A stretch of DNA of 39,620 nt, from contig URAL01000011.1 of NCBI GenBank assembly GCA_900545805.1, positions 1 through 39,620 on the forward strand. Direction: 5' to 3'. Positions 33,201 to 39,620 of this stretch are shown one piece after another. The notes below the pieces were generated by a model. That model worked only from the letters and a program-made list of their open reading frames with translations. It ran no database searches and was not told where the DNA came from. Both the position numbers and the translations under genes were made by a program. Within the stretch, counting starts at the first letter, position 1; each line of letters starts with the position of its first letter. This DNA comes from an uncultured Eubacteriales bacterium. GTDB taxonomy: Bacteria > Bacillota > Clostridia > Oscillospirales > Oscillospiraceae.

Positions 33201-33287
33201 TACGGCGTGACAATGCAGGAAAAGGGCGTTTCCAAGATCATAGAGCTTGATCTCGACCAGGCGCAGCGCTCTGTAGAAAATGACTGA
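30267..33287 (+). CDS. smc: SMC chromosome-partition ATPase, short-armed
   Basis: A 1006-residue SMC protein that forms a ring with ScpA and ScpB to organise the chromosome. The N-terminal head has Walker A GPNGSGKSN (31-39). A coiled coil runs from about 170 to 425, the hinge (GVHGPVANLI onwards, with INSGGSMTGG) from about 430 to 580, and the return coil to about 830. The C-terminal head shows the ABC signature LSGGEKA (907-913) and Walker B CVMDEIEAALDE (D935, E936). Bacterial SMCs are usually about 1,150-1,200 residues; here both arms are shorter. The start is TTG at 30267 with GGGG upstream. Confidence 0.95.
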   Translation: MYLKALELQGFKSFPDKTRITFEKDVTAIVGPNGSGKSNIADAILWVMGEQRSKTLRGGKMEDVIFGGTEKRGALGFAQVSLIIDNSEHIFDCDSTELMLTRRYYRSGDSEYYINREAVRLKDINSLLMDTGLGRDGYSIIGQGKIAEIVSTKSTDRREVFEEAAGISRYRSRKEESERKLEKTEENLLRINDKIDELELQVEPLRRQSETAKKYLVLLDELRVCEISVWMATLDKLHDQAQVVNADYEAARAGLDEAHRSLEALYASAGSISERMHEKDIEADKARERLSQTEARAADCDSQAAVLRANIKSSGESVERMKSDIAGAQARLSEISGQIDDNDSKARSLADSIAELKNKETGSTNIIEGCRMKLQSRENAASQLREKVNRLSVDCRSMDARIHMLSEMEKEYEGFSKAVKTVMRESGRGNLRGVHGPVANLIKTDNEYALAVETALGAAMQNIVIDTQNDGRSAIEMLKRLDSGRATFLPVDTVRGNVMKDAPVNDPGFVGVAYDLVSFDKRYDGIFANLLGRTVVAETLGDAVRISKANGNRLRIVSLDGQLINSGGSMTGGSAARGTGILSRANELEELKKHRLTLGRQLDAAQIELEKSVNALSGLRYELDAAIEDRAELRRDIASCEAEMRATNASAAQLKVLAQSLSGDSELRREAIEKAQRTCEVINSQLDAVLKQRDDILSQAEKIKTEIAEINAKRMELEGRRTKADKDSQESNRRLLELERSCARLEQKKLSAEMEEKQILDKLWDNYELSHSTAQQLRRPVENLQKESRGISDLRRRISALGTPNIGAIEEFERVNTRYEFLTGQRSDIEKAKKELLGIINDVTNEMKEVFLGQFRLIDENFRETFLELFGGGKASVILEDEDDPLECGIEIKVQPPGKAVSNISLLSGGEKAFVAIALYFAILKVRPTPFCVMDEIEAALDEANVIRYAEYMRRMCDRTQFIVITHRRGTMEEADHLYGVTMQEKGVSKIIELDLDQAQRSVEND

Positions 33288-33298
33288 GGAGGAACACG

Positions 33299-34204
33299 AT
33301 GGGCTTTTTTGACAAAATGTTTTCCGGTCTTACAAAGACCAGAAAAAATATTGAGGAGCTTGAGGAGATATTCCGCAATTACGATATCGACAGTGAGGAT
33401 TTCTATGATGAGCTCGAGGAAATGCTCATAATGGCCGATGTCGGCGGAGAGACCACGGCGCAGATAATGATGGACTACAAGCGCATTCTTCTTCGCCGCT
33501 ATATAAACAAGGGCAAAGCCGCTAAGGAGGCCTTCGTCGAATACATGCGGGATATGCTCGGAACTATGGACACGCAGATGAAGCTTACGACAAAGCCGTC
33601 TGTGATCCTCATGGTCGGCGTTAACGGCGTCGGCAAGACGACGACTATCGGCAAGATGGCCGCAAGCCTGAAGGCAGAGGGCAGGAGCGTGCTCCTGTGC
33701 GCGGGAGATACCTTCCGTGCGGCGGCCGCCGAGCAGCTCGGCGTGTGGGCGGAGCGCTCCGGAGCCGATATCGTGCGTCACGAGGAGGGCAGCGACCCCG
33801 CTTCCGTCGTGTATGACGGCCTGTGCGCGGCCAAGGCTCGCGGCACGGATGTTGTGATAATCGACACCGCAGGCAGGCTTCATAACAAGGCAAACCTCAT
33901 GAACGAGCTCAATAAAATCACGCGTGTTGTACGCCGCGAGCTCCCGGATGCGGATGTTGAAACACTCATGGTGCTCGACGCTACCACCGGCCAGAACGGC
34001 CTTATCCAGGCAAAGCAGTTTTTGGAGACTGCCGGCATTACCGGTATCGTTCTGACAAAGCTTGACGGCACAGCCAAGGGAGGCATAGTTTTTGCCATAT
34101 CCAACGAGCTCAGGCTGCCGGTCAAATATGTCGGTGTGGGCGAGGGGATAGACGATCTTATCCCGTTCGACCCCAAGAACTTTGTGGAGGCGCTGTTTAA
34201 GTAA
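33299..34204 (+). CDS. ftsY: FtsY: signal recognition particle receptor
   Basis: A 301-residue SRP GTPase that docks ribosome-SRP complexes at the membrane for co-translational insertion. The NG domain is complete: GVNGVGKT (107-114), DTFRAAAAEQL, DTAGRLHNK, TKLDGTAKGG and VGVGEGIDDL. The acidic N-terminal A domain of the E. coli protein is essentially absent, as in many Firmicutes. GAGGAGG gives a strong ribosome site, and it lies 11 bases after smc, a common pairing. Confidence 0.96.
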   Translation: MGFFDKMFSGLTKTRKNIEELEEIFRNYDIDSEDFYDELEEMLIMADVGGETTAQIMMDYKRILLRRYINKGKAAKEAFVEYMRDMLGTMDTQMKLTTKPSVILMVGVNGVGKTTTIGKMAASLKAEGRSVLLCAGDTFRAAAAEQLGVWAERSGADIVRHEEGSDPASVVYDGLCAAKARGTDVVIIDTAGRLHNKANLMNELNKITRVVRRELPDADVETLMVLDATTGQNGLIQAKQFLETAGITGIVLTKLDGTAKGGIVFAISNELRLPVKYVGVGEGIDDLIPFDPKNFVEALFK

Positions 34205-34806
34205 TGAAGCTCATTCTTGCAAGCAATAACGCCAAAAAGCTCAGAGAGCTCAAGGCGATACTGTCCGATATGGACGTTGAGATACTCTCGCAGCGCGAGG
34301 CCGGCTGCAATTTCGAAGTTGACGAGACCGGAACGACCTTTGCCGAGAACGCATATCTCAAGGCAAAGGCGGTCTTTGACGCTACCGGCGAGGCTGTCGT
34401 TGCCGACGATTCGGGACTCATAGTAGACGCCTTAAACGGCGAGCCCGGCGTGTACTCTGCGCGCTACGCTCCCGGAGGCCACGATGCAAGCGATGAGGAA
34501 AAGTACATGTATCTTTTATCCAAGCTTGAGGGCGTAACTGATCGCAAGGCAAAGTTTGTATCAAGCATATGCTGCCTGCTGCCCGGCGGAGCGGAGATAC
34601 GCACAGAGGGCGAATGCCCGGGACAGATACTTACGCAGCCGCACGGAGTGGGAGGCTTCGGTTACGACCCCGTGTTCATGCCCGACGGATATAGCGACAG
34701 CATGGCCGTGCTCGGCATCGAGCGTAAAAACAAAATATCACACAGGGCGCAAGCGCTCAAAAAATTTAAAACGGAACTGAGGAAGATAAATGGCATTGAC
34801 AAGTAA
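34204..34806 (+). CDS. rdgB: RdgB/HAM1-type XTP/dITP pyrophosphatase
   Basis: A 200-residue house-cleaning enzyme that hydrolyses ITP, dITP and XTP to keep deaminated purines out of DNA and RNA. Family blocks are LASNNAKKLRELKAIL, ETGTTFAENAYLKA, VADDSGLIVDALNGEPGVYS and GFGYDPVFMPDG. The ATG overlaps the ftsY TAA (TAATG). Length is normal. Confidence 0.95.
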   Translation: MKLILASNNAKKLRELKAILSDMDVEILSQREAGCNFEVDETGTTFAENAYLKAKAVFDATGEAVVADDSGLIVDALNGEPGVYSARYAPGGHDASDEEKYMYLLSKLEGVTDRKAKFVSSICCLLPGGAEIRTEGECPGQILTQPHGVGGFGYDPVFMPDGYSDSMAVLGIERKNKISHRAQALKKFKTELRKINGIDK

Positions 34807-35098
34807 ACAGAGAGCCCAGCTCAGAGGCCTCGCCATGACCGAGGACACGATAATCCAGATCGGCAAGGGCGGAATAACGGAAAATACGGTAACACAGGTA
34901 AAGGATGCGCTCAAGGCGCGTGAGCTCATAAAGGGCAGAGTGCTGGAAAACAGCCTGCTGACAGCGCGCGAGGCGGCCGACGCTTTGGCAGAGGCATGTG
35001 CTGCTGAAACCGTGCAGACGATAGGAAGCAAATTTGTGCTGTATAAGCGCAGCGATAAAGAGCCTAAAATAGCTCTTGTAAAAGACAAGAAGAAATGA
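34790..35098 (+). CDS. yhbY: YhbY-type (CRM domain) ribosome-associated RNA-binding protein
   Basis: A 102-residue single CRM-domain protein thought to act in late ribosome assembly. It has LTSKQRAQLRGLAM at the start, IQIGKGGITENTVTQV (the GxxG-type RNA-binding loop, KGG) and ELIKGRVLEN. The start lies inside rdgB (17-base overlap) with GAGG before it. It is followed by nadD with an ATGA overlap, the usual Firmicute order. Confidence 0.93.
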   Translation: MALTSKQRAQLRGLAMTEDTIIQIGKGGITENTVTQVKDALKARELIKGRVLENSLLTAREAADALAEACAAETVQTIGSKFVLYKRSDKEPKIALVKDKKK

Positions 35099-36267
35099 AG
35101 ATTGCAATTTACGGCGGAAGCTTCAACCCGCCGCACACCGGCCATGTTGAGGCGGCCTTTGCCGCATCCGAATGCTTAAGGCCGGATAAAATGCTTATCA
35201 TTCCGGCGAGCATACCCCCTCACAAAGAGCTTGCAGACGGAAGCCCCGACGCAAATGAACGCCTTGAGCTTACAAGGCTTGCCTTTGCCGATGTCCCGAA
35301 CGCCGAGGTGTCTGACATGGAGATATTGCGCGAGGGCAAAAGCTACTCGGCAGATACTCTCGAACAGCTTATGAGCCTTTATCCCGGGGCTGAATTTACC
35401 TTCGTAATGGGAAGCGACATGCTTTTCAGCTTTGAAGAATGGTACAGATTCCGCTTCCTGCTTGAGAATATGACCCTGGGTGTGTTTTGCCGCAATGAGG
35501 GTGAGGACGCACGAGTTATAGAGCATGCTGATTATTTAAAACGGCAGTACGGAGCAAAATGCGTATTTATAAACCACGAGCCCAGGCCGATGTCCTCGTC
35601 GGATATACGCGATATGCTTCCAGACAGGCGCGGAGCGTCGTATCTGCCGGAGACGGTTTATTCGCGTATCATCAAAAACGGCGACTACGATGCAAGGCCG
35701 GAGCTGTACTGGCTGCGCGAAAGGGCCTACGCAATGCTTGCGCCAAAGCGTGTGGCGCACGTCGTCGGCTGTGAGGCTGAGGCGGTGATGCTTGCCAATC
35801 GCTGGGGAGAGGACCCGGAAAATGCGGCCGAGGCCGGAATTCTGCACGATATTACAAAAAAACTTGTTCTATCCGACCAATTGATATTGTGCAGGAAGTA
35901 TGGTATCATAAACGACACGGTCGAAGAAGAAAATGTAAAGCTCCTGCATGCAAAGACCGGCGCGGCTCTGGCGAGAGATCTTTTCAATATAAGCGATGAG
36001 GTATATGACTCGATACGCTGGCACACTACGGGCAAGCCGGATATGACGCTTCTTGAAAAGATTATATACATGGCCGATTATATCGAGCCGAACCGCGATT
36101 TTGACGGAGTGGACGAGCTCAGACGGCTGGCTTATGAGAATCTTGACGAAGCCATGACGCTGGGGCTCAAAATGAGTCTTGAAGATATAAAAAGCTATGG
36201 GCAGGAGCCTTATTACGCAACTGTCGACGCATACAAGTGGTATACTGAGCATACCGCGCAGCAATAA
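35095..36267 (+). CDS. nadD: NadD-YqeK fusion: nicotinate-nucleotide adenylyltransferase joined to an HD-domain nucleotide hydrolase
   Basis: A 390-residue protein that joins two genes normally adjacent in Firmicutes. Residues 1-198 are NadD, with GGSFNPPHTGH (7-17) and MSSSDIR (166-172), making deamido-NAD from NaMN and ATP. Residues about 205-390 are YqeK, an HD hydrolase with H222, H251-D252 (LHDITK), H310 and D328 (IIYMADYIEP). YqeK relatives have been reported to cleave diadenosine tetraphosphate symmetrically. No stop or frameshift separates them. The ATG overlaps the yhbY TGA. Confidence 0.93.
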   Translation: MKIAIYGGSFNPPHTGHVEAAFAASECLRPDKMLIIPASIPPHKELADGSPDANERLELTRLAFADVPNAEVSDMEILREGKSYSADTLEQLMSLYPGAEFTFVMGSDMLFSFEEWYRFRFLLENMTLGVFCRNEGEDARVIEHADYLKRQYGAKCVFINHEPRPMSSSDIRDMLPDRRGASYLPETVYSRIIKNGDYDARPELYWLRERAYAMLAPKRVAHVVGCEAEAVMLANRWGEDPENAAEAGILHDITKKLVLSDQLILCRKYGIINDTVEEENVKLLHAKTGAALARDLFNISDEVYDSIRWHTTGKPDMTLLEKIIYMADYIEPNRDFDGVDELRRLAYENLDEAMTLGLKMSLEDIKSYGQEPYYATVDAYKWYTEHTAQQ

Positions 36268-36288
36268 CACTGAGAAGGGATAAATAAT

Positions 36289-37590
36289 ATGCAGCTATTC
36301 GGAGGAAAAAAAAGCGGCAGACATACGGACAACGGCAGTAAAAGCAGCCGCCGCGCACCAGAAAGATACGACGATTATGACTATGCCGAGGCAAAACGCG
36401 CACAGCCCGAGAATACGATGAGCGGCGGCAAAAAACAGAAAAAGAAGGGCAAGGCCGGTAAGGTCGTCCTTATAATCCTTCTGTGCCTTGTTGTGCTTCT
36501 CGCGGCGGCCTATGTTTATATTGAGTATTTCATGGACGCGCCCGACAGCAATAAGGATGGTATCCATAACAACGATGAGCCGCCCGTAAATACGGTCGAC
36601 GGCAGAAAGCCCGGAGTGTATACGATACTCGTCGCGGGCGTTGACGTTGTCAGCAACAATACCGACACCATCATGATAGGGCGACTGGATACGGTAAATC
36701 ATACGCTCAATGTCGTGAGTATTCCGCGTGATACGCTCACGAACATAAAGCACGAGGTCAAAAAGGCAAACTCCGCCTATCATTATGCCGAATACTACTC
36801 AAAGCTCGAAAGCAGCTCATACTATGGCTGCGACCCGATAGAAAAAATGCGCGAGGAGCTTATAAAATCCTTCCTCGGCTTTGATGTGGACGGCTATATT
36901 CTCGTCAATATGGAGGCTGCCGAAAAGGTAGTCGATGCTATCGGCGGCGTGAAATTCAACGTTCCTCCCGGAATGGACTACGACGATCCGACGCAGGATC
37001 TGCATATCCACATACCGGAAGGACAGCAGACACTCAACGGCGAGCAGTTTGTTCAGCTCATGCGATTCAGAAGCGGCTATGCCGGCGGCGATATTCAGCG
37101 CATCGACATGCAGCATGAGCTCCTCATGGCTGTGGCAAGCCAGATGATAAGCCTGAAGAATATCCCGAATCTCACCGAGGTCATAAGCATCGTAAGCGAC
37201 AACATGAAGACGAGCCTGAGCGCGGAGAATATGCTCTATTACGCCAAGGAATTTTTGAAGCTTGACAGCGAGAACATAAAGTTCTACACTATGCCAGGCG
37301 ATACCGGCGGCAACGTGTTCGGCTCAAGCTATGTTTTCTGCGATATAGACGCATGGCTCAAAATGGTCAATGATTGCCTCAACCCATGGGAGGCGCAGGT
37401 GACGGCGCAGAACGTCAATATCGTGACCTATAAAAACGGCAATTTCTATTCAACGACAGGTGAGCTTGCGGGAGGAATTTCCTCGTTCCTTAATTACAGC
37501 TCATCAAGCGCAATGGGCTCAGCCACCGTTTACACCTATGAAAGCAGCACAAGTCAATCAAATCCAGACAGTAAGGATGACAGCGAATGA
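36289..37590 (+). CDS. LytR-CpsA-Psr (LCP) family wall-polymer ligase
   Basis: A 433-residue membrane protein. A charged cytosolic tail (1-57) precedes one transmembrane helix (about 58-78) and an external LCP domain (about 110-330). Family blocks include ILVAGVD, NTDTIMIGRLD, VVSIPRDTL (R147-D148), DGYILVNMEAAEKVVDAIGG, QFVQLMRFRSG and RIDMQHELL. LCP enzymes transfer polyprenyl-linked glycopolymers onto peptidoglycan. The C-terminal 60 residues are serine-rich and low in complexity. GAAGGG precedes the ATG. It sits between nadD-yqeK and rsfS, an insertion in the usual order. Confidence 0.92.
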   Translation: MQLFGGKKSGRHTDNGSKSSRRAPERYDDYDYAEAKRAQPENTMSGGKKQKKKGKAGKVVLIILLCLVVLLAAAYVYIEYFMDAPDSNKDGIHNNDEPPVNTVDGRKPGVYTILVAGVDVVSNNTDTIMIGRLDTVNHTLNVVSIPRDTLTNIKHEVKKANSAYHYAEYYSKLESSSYYGCDPIEKMREELIKSFLGFDVDGYILVNMEAAEKVVDAIGGVKFNVPPGMDYDDPTQDLHIHIPEGQQTLNGEQFVQLMRFRSGYAGGDIQRIDMQHELLMAVASQMISLKNIPNLTEVISIVSDNMKTSLSAENMLYYAKEFLKLDSENIKFYTMPGDTGGNVFGSSYVFCDIDAWLKMVNDCLNPWEAQVTAQNVNIVTYKNGNFYSTTGELAGGISSFLNYSSSSAMGSATVYTYESSTSQSNPDSKDDSE

Positions 37591-37949
37591 TGACACCGAA
37601 TGAGGTCGTTAAGATAGCCGCCAAGGCGCTTAATGACAAAAAAGGCAAGGACATAAAAGTCCTGAAGACCGATAAGCTCACATCCCTGTGCGATTATTTT
37701 ATAATCTGCACAGGTACCTCCTCCACGCATATAAAAACTCTTACAGACGAGATCGACAAGGCAATGAGCGAGGCCGGCGAGCCTCCCATCCGCCGCGAGG
37801 GCTATCGCAGCGGAAGCTGGGTGCTTCTCGATTTCGGCTGCGTCGTGGCGCATGTGTTCACCGAGGAAGCGCGTGACTTCTACAAGCTTGAGCATCTGTG
37901 GTCAGACGCCGAGGAGCTTGAGCTCTCATCCCTTATAGGCCCCTGCTAA
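37587..37949 (+). CDS. rsfS: RsfS: ribosomal silencing factor
   Basis: A 120-residue protein that binds L14 on the 50S subunit and blocks subunit joining, mainly under nutrient limitation. It has the family core CDYFIICTGTSSTHIKTLTDEI, EGYRSGSWVLLDFG and VAHVFTEEARDFYKLEHLW. The ATG overlaps the LCP gene TGA (ATGA); a second ATG directly follows and cannot be excluded. A small hairpin GCCCCT-GCTA-AGGGGC (37939-37954) spans its stop codon but has no T-run. Confidence 0.95.
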   Translation: MMTPNEVVKIAAKALNDKKGKDIKVLKTDKLTSLCDYFIICTGTSSTHIKTLTDEIDKAMSEAGEPPIRREGYRSGSWVLLDFGCVVAHVFTEEARDFYKLEHLWSDAEELELSSLIGPC

Positions 37950-37995
37950 GGGGCGTTCGGACAAAAATCTAAACTATAAGGGAGTAGATTCTAAA

Positions 37996-39620
37996 ATGAA
38001 ATACGATTTTGCAGCAATTGAAAAGAAGTGGCAGAAAATTTGGGAAGAGACCAAGCCCTACGCGGCGATCACAGGAGATACAACGCGCCCTAAGTTCTAC
38101 GGACTTATCGAGTTCCCGTACCCCTCCGGTCAGGGACTGCATGTCGGTCACCCCAGACCCTTCACCGCGCTTGACATAGTCTGCCGCAAGAAGAGGATGG
38201 ACGGATATAACGTCCTGTATCCCATCGGCTTTGACGCCTTCGGACTGCCGACGGAAAACTATGCCATAAAGACGCATATCCACCCGGCAAAGGTCACGGC
38301 AGATAATATAAAGACCTTCACCTCGCAGCTGAAAATGCTCGGCTACGGCTTTGATTGGGACAGAGTTATTGACACGACCGATCCGAAATATTACAAGTGG
38401 ACTCAGTGGATATTCCTCCAGATGTATAAGCACGGTCTTGCATACAAGACCACGATGCCCGTCAACTGGTGCACCTCCTGCAAGTGCGTTCTTGCAAATG
38501 AGGAGGTAGTCGACGGCGTGTGCGAGCGCTGCGGCAGCGAGGTCGTCCGCAAGGAAAAAAGCCAGTGGATGCTGCGCATAACCAAGTACGCTCAGCGCCT
38601 GATCGACGATCTTGACGATGTCGATTACATCGAGCGCGTAAAAATTCAGCAGCGCAACTGGATCGGCCGCTCCACCGGTGCCGAAGTCACCTTCAAGACC
38701 AATATCGGCGGTGAGGTCACGGTCTACACCACACGTGCCGATACCCTGTTCGGCACTACTTACATGGTCATTTCTCCGGAGCACCCGATGCTCGAGGAGT
38801 GGAAGGACAGGATAAACAACTGGGACGAGGTCGAGGCCTATCGGAAGGAGGCCGCGAGAAAATCCGATTTCGAGCGCGGTGAGCTCAATAAGGAAAAGAC
38901 CGGCGTTCGCCTTGACGGTATAGAGGTCGAAAACCCCGTCACTCATAAGATGCTCCCGATGTTCGTTTCCGACTATGTCCTCATGGGCTACGGTACCGGC
39001 ATCGTCATGGGTGTTCCGGGTCACGATCAGCGCGACTGGGAGTTTGCAACCAAGTTCGGCCTGCCCATCGTCGAGGTCGTTGCCGGCGGCGATATCACCA
39101 AGGAAGCTTTTGTCGCAAAGGATGACAGCGCCGTTATGGTAAACTCCGGCTTCCTCAACGGAATGACCGTTAAGGAAGCTATCCCCGCGATGAAGAAATA
39201 CGTTGTAGAGCAGGGAATAGGCAAGGAAAAGGTCAACTATAAGCTGCGCGACTGGGTATTTTCCCGTCAGCGCTACTGGGGCGAGCCTATCCCCATGGTA
39301 AACTGCCCGAAGTGCGGCTGGGTGCCCGTTCCCGAGGAGGAGCTGCCGCTGCTCCTGCCCGATGTTGAAAATTACGAGCCGACCGATAACGGCGAGTCTC
39401 CCATTGCGAAGATGCGAGACTGGGTCGAGACCACCTGCCCGAAGTGCGGCGGACCGGCTGAGCGCGAGACCGATACAATGCCCAACTGGGCAGGCTCGAG
39501 CTGGTACTGGCTGCGCTATATGGATCCGCACGACGATAAGGCGCTCGTTTCCAAGGAAGCGGTCGATTATTGGGGGCCTGTAGACTGGTATAACGGCGGC
39601 ATGGAGCATACAACGCTGCA
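37996..39620 (+). CDS. leuS: Leucyl-tRNA synthetase, N-terminal 541 residues (cut by window edge)
   Basis: A class Ia synthetase that charges tRNA-Leu. The visible part starts MKYDFAAIEKKWQKIW and has the HIGH-type motif HVGH (49-52) after PYPSGQG, ENYAIKTHIHP, a four-cysteine zinc site (CTSCKC...CERCG), the CP1 editing domain (TTRADTLFG, GTGIVMGVPGHDQRDWEF), and the return to the catalytic core (FSRQRYWGEPIP, DTMPNWAGSSWYW, NGGMEHTTLH). The KMSKS loop lies beyond the edge. GGGAG lies about 11 bases before the ATG. The 46-base gap to rsfS is too short for a T-box leader. Confidence 0.96.
   Translation, partial: MKYDFAAIEKKWQKIWEETKPYAAITGDTTRPKFYGLIEFPYPSGQGLHVGHPRPFTALDIVCRKKRMDGYNVLYPIGFDAFGLPTENYAIKTHIHPAKVTADNIKTFTSQLKMLGYGFDWDRVIDTTDPKYYKWTQWIFLQMYKHGLAYKTTMPVNWCTSCKCVLANEEVVDGVCERCGSEVVRKEKSQWMLRITKYAQRLIDDLDDVDYIERVKIQQRNWIGRSTGAEVTFKTNIGGEVTVYTTRADTLFGTTYMVISPEHPMLEEWKDRINNWDEVEAYRKEAARKSDFERGELNKEKTGVRLDGIEVENPVTHKMLPMFVSDYVLMGYGTGIVMGVPGHDQRDWEFATKFGLPIVEVVAGGDITKEAFVAKDDSAVMVNSGFLNGMTVKEAIPAMKKYVVEQGIGKEKVNYKLRDWVFSRQRYWGEPIPMVNCPKCGWVPVPEEELPLLLPDVENYEPTDNGESPIAKMRDWVETTCPKCGGPAERETDTMPNWAGSSWYWLRYMDPHDDKALVSKEAVDYWGPVDWYNGGMEHTTL

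Noticed and set aside
37950..37995. A T-box leader before leuS
   Set aside because: The gap is only 46 bases; no specifier stem or conserved T-box sequence can fit, and only a small hairpin over the rsfS stop is seen.
37969..39609. A 546-codon minus-strand open frame
   Set aside because: It is the complement of leuS, whose plus-strand frame is open to the window edge and shows clear synthetase motifs.
1..39620. CRISPR arrays, phage genes, toxin-antitoxin pairs or restriction systems
   Set aside because: No regularly spaced repeats, cas-like, capsid, integrase or nuclease-methylase genes were recognised in any frame.

Overview
The window looks like a chromosomal segment from a low-virulence-content, anaerobic gut-type Firmicute (class Clostridia, probably Oscillospirales/Oscillospiraceae). 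This is inferred from Firmicute-style gene order (dprA-topA-trmFO, rnc-smc-ftsY, yhbY-nadD-yqeK-rsfS-leuS), strong Shine-Dalgarno sites, a class I [4Fe-4S] fumarase, DUF4364/DUF436/DUF3048 proteins, and a multidomain flavin/Fe-S enoate-reductase-like enzyme. No rRNA, tRNA, CRISPR array, prophage or complete insertion sequence was seen. The species cannot be named from the sequence alone.

Left part (1-8.8 kb). A minus-strand operon runs leftwards: a TetR-type regulator, then a 690-residue Old-Yellow-Enzyme/2,4-dienoyl-CoA-reductase-like flavoprotein, then the start of a further gene cut by the window edge. The same palindrome (ATGTCA-N7-TGACAT) lies at the promoters of both the regulator and the flavoprotein, so the regulator very probably controls itself and the operon. 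Next comes a potassium module: trkA-trkH on the minus strand, followed by a 44-residue membrane peptide, and divergently a KdpD-like sensor kinase with its KdpE-like response regulator. The kinase lacks the usual N-terminal KdpD domain but keeps a Usp domain with a near match to the reported cyclic-di-AMP motif.

Middle part (8.9-22 kb). These are mostly short transcription units separated by good hairpin terminators: ftsH; a cysteine-rich conserved protein; a two-helix membrane peptide; a DUF4364 protein; asnA; uppP; a 274-bp MITE-like element; an M1-family lipoprotein peptidase; an operon of fumarase alpha, fumarase beta, malic enzyme and a polysaccharide deacetylase (fumarate to malate to pyruvate plus a wall enzyme); a patch of gene remnants (frameshifted Mrp-type ATPase piece abutting an S-layer-homology piece); a DUF3048 lipoprotein; and a divergent DUF436 protein.

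Right part (22-39.6 kb). One long, tightly packed plus-strand housekeeping block, with many ATGA/TAATG overlaps, holds a SpoU-type RNA methyltransferase, dprA, topA, trmFO, plsX, rnc, a radical SAM protein, an unusually short smc, ftsY, rdgB, yhbY, a nadD-yqeK fusion, an LCP-family wall ligase, rsfS and leuS (cut by the right edge). It combines DNA, RNA and ribosome maintenance with membrane and wall biosynthesis.

The best leads for something new are the potassium module with its KdpF-like peptide and possible cyclic-di-AMP input, the TetR double operator, the MITE, the Mrp/SLH scar, the short SMC, and the NadD-YqeK fusion.
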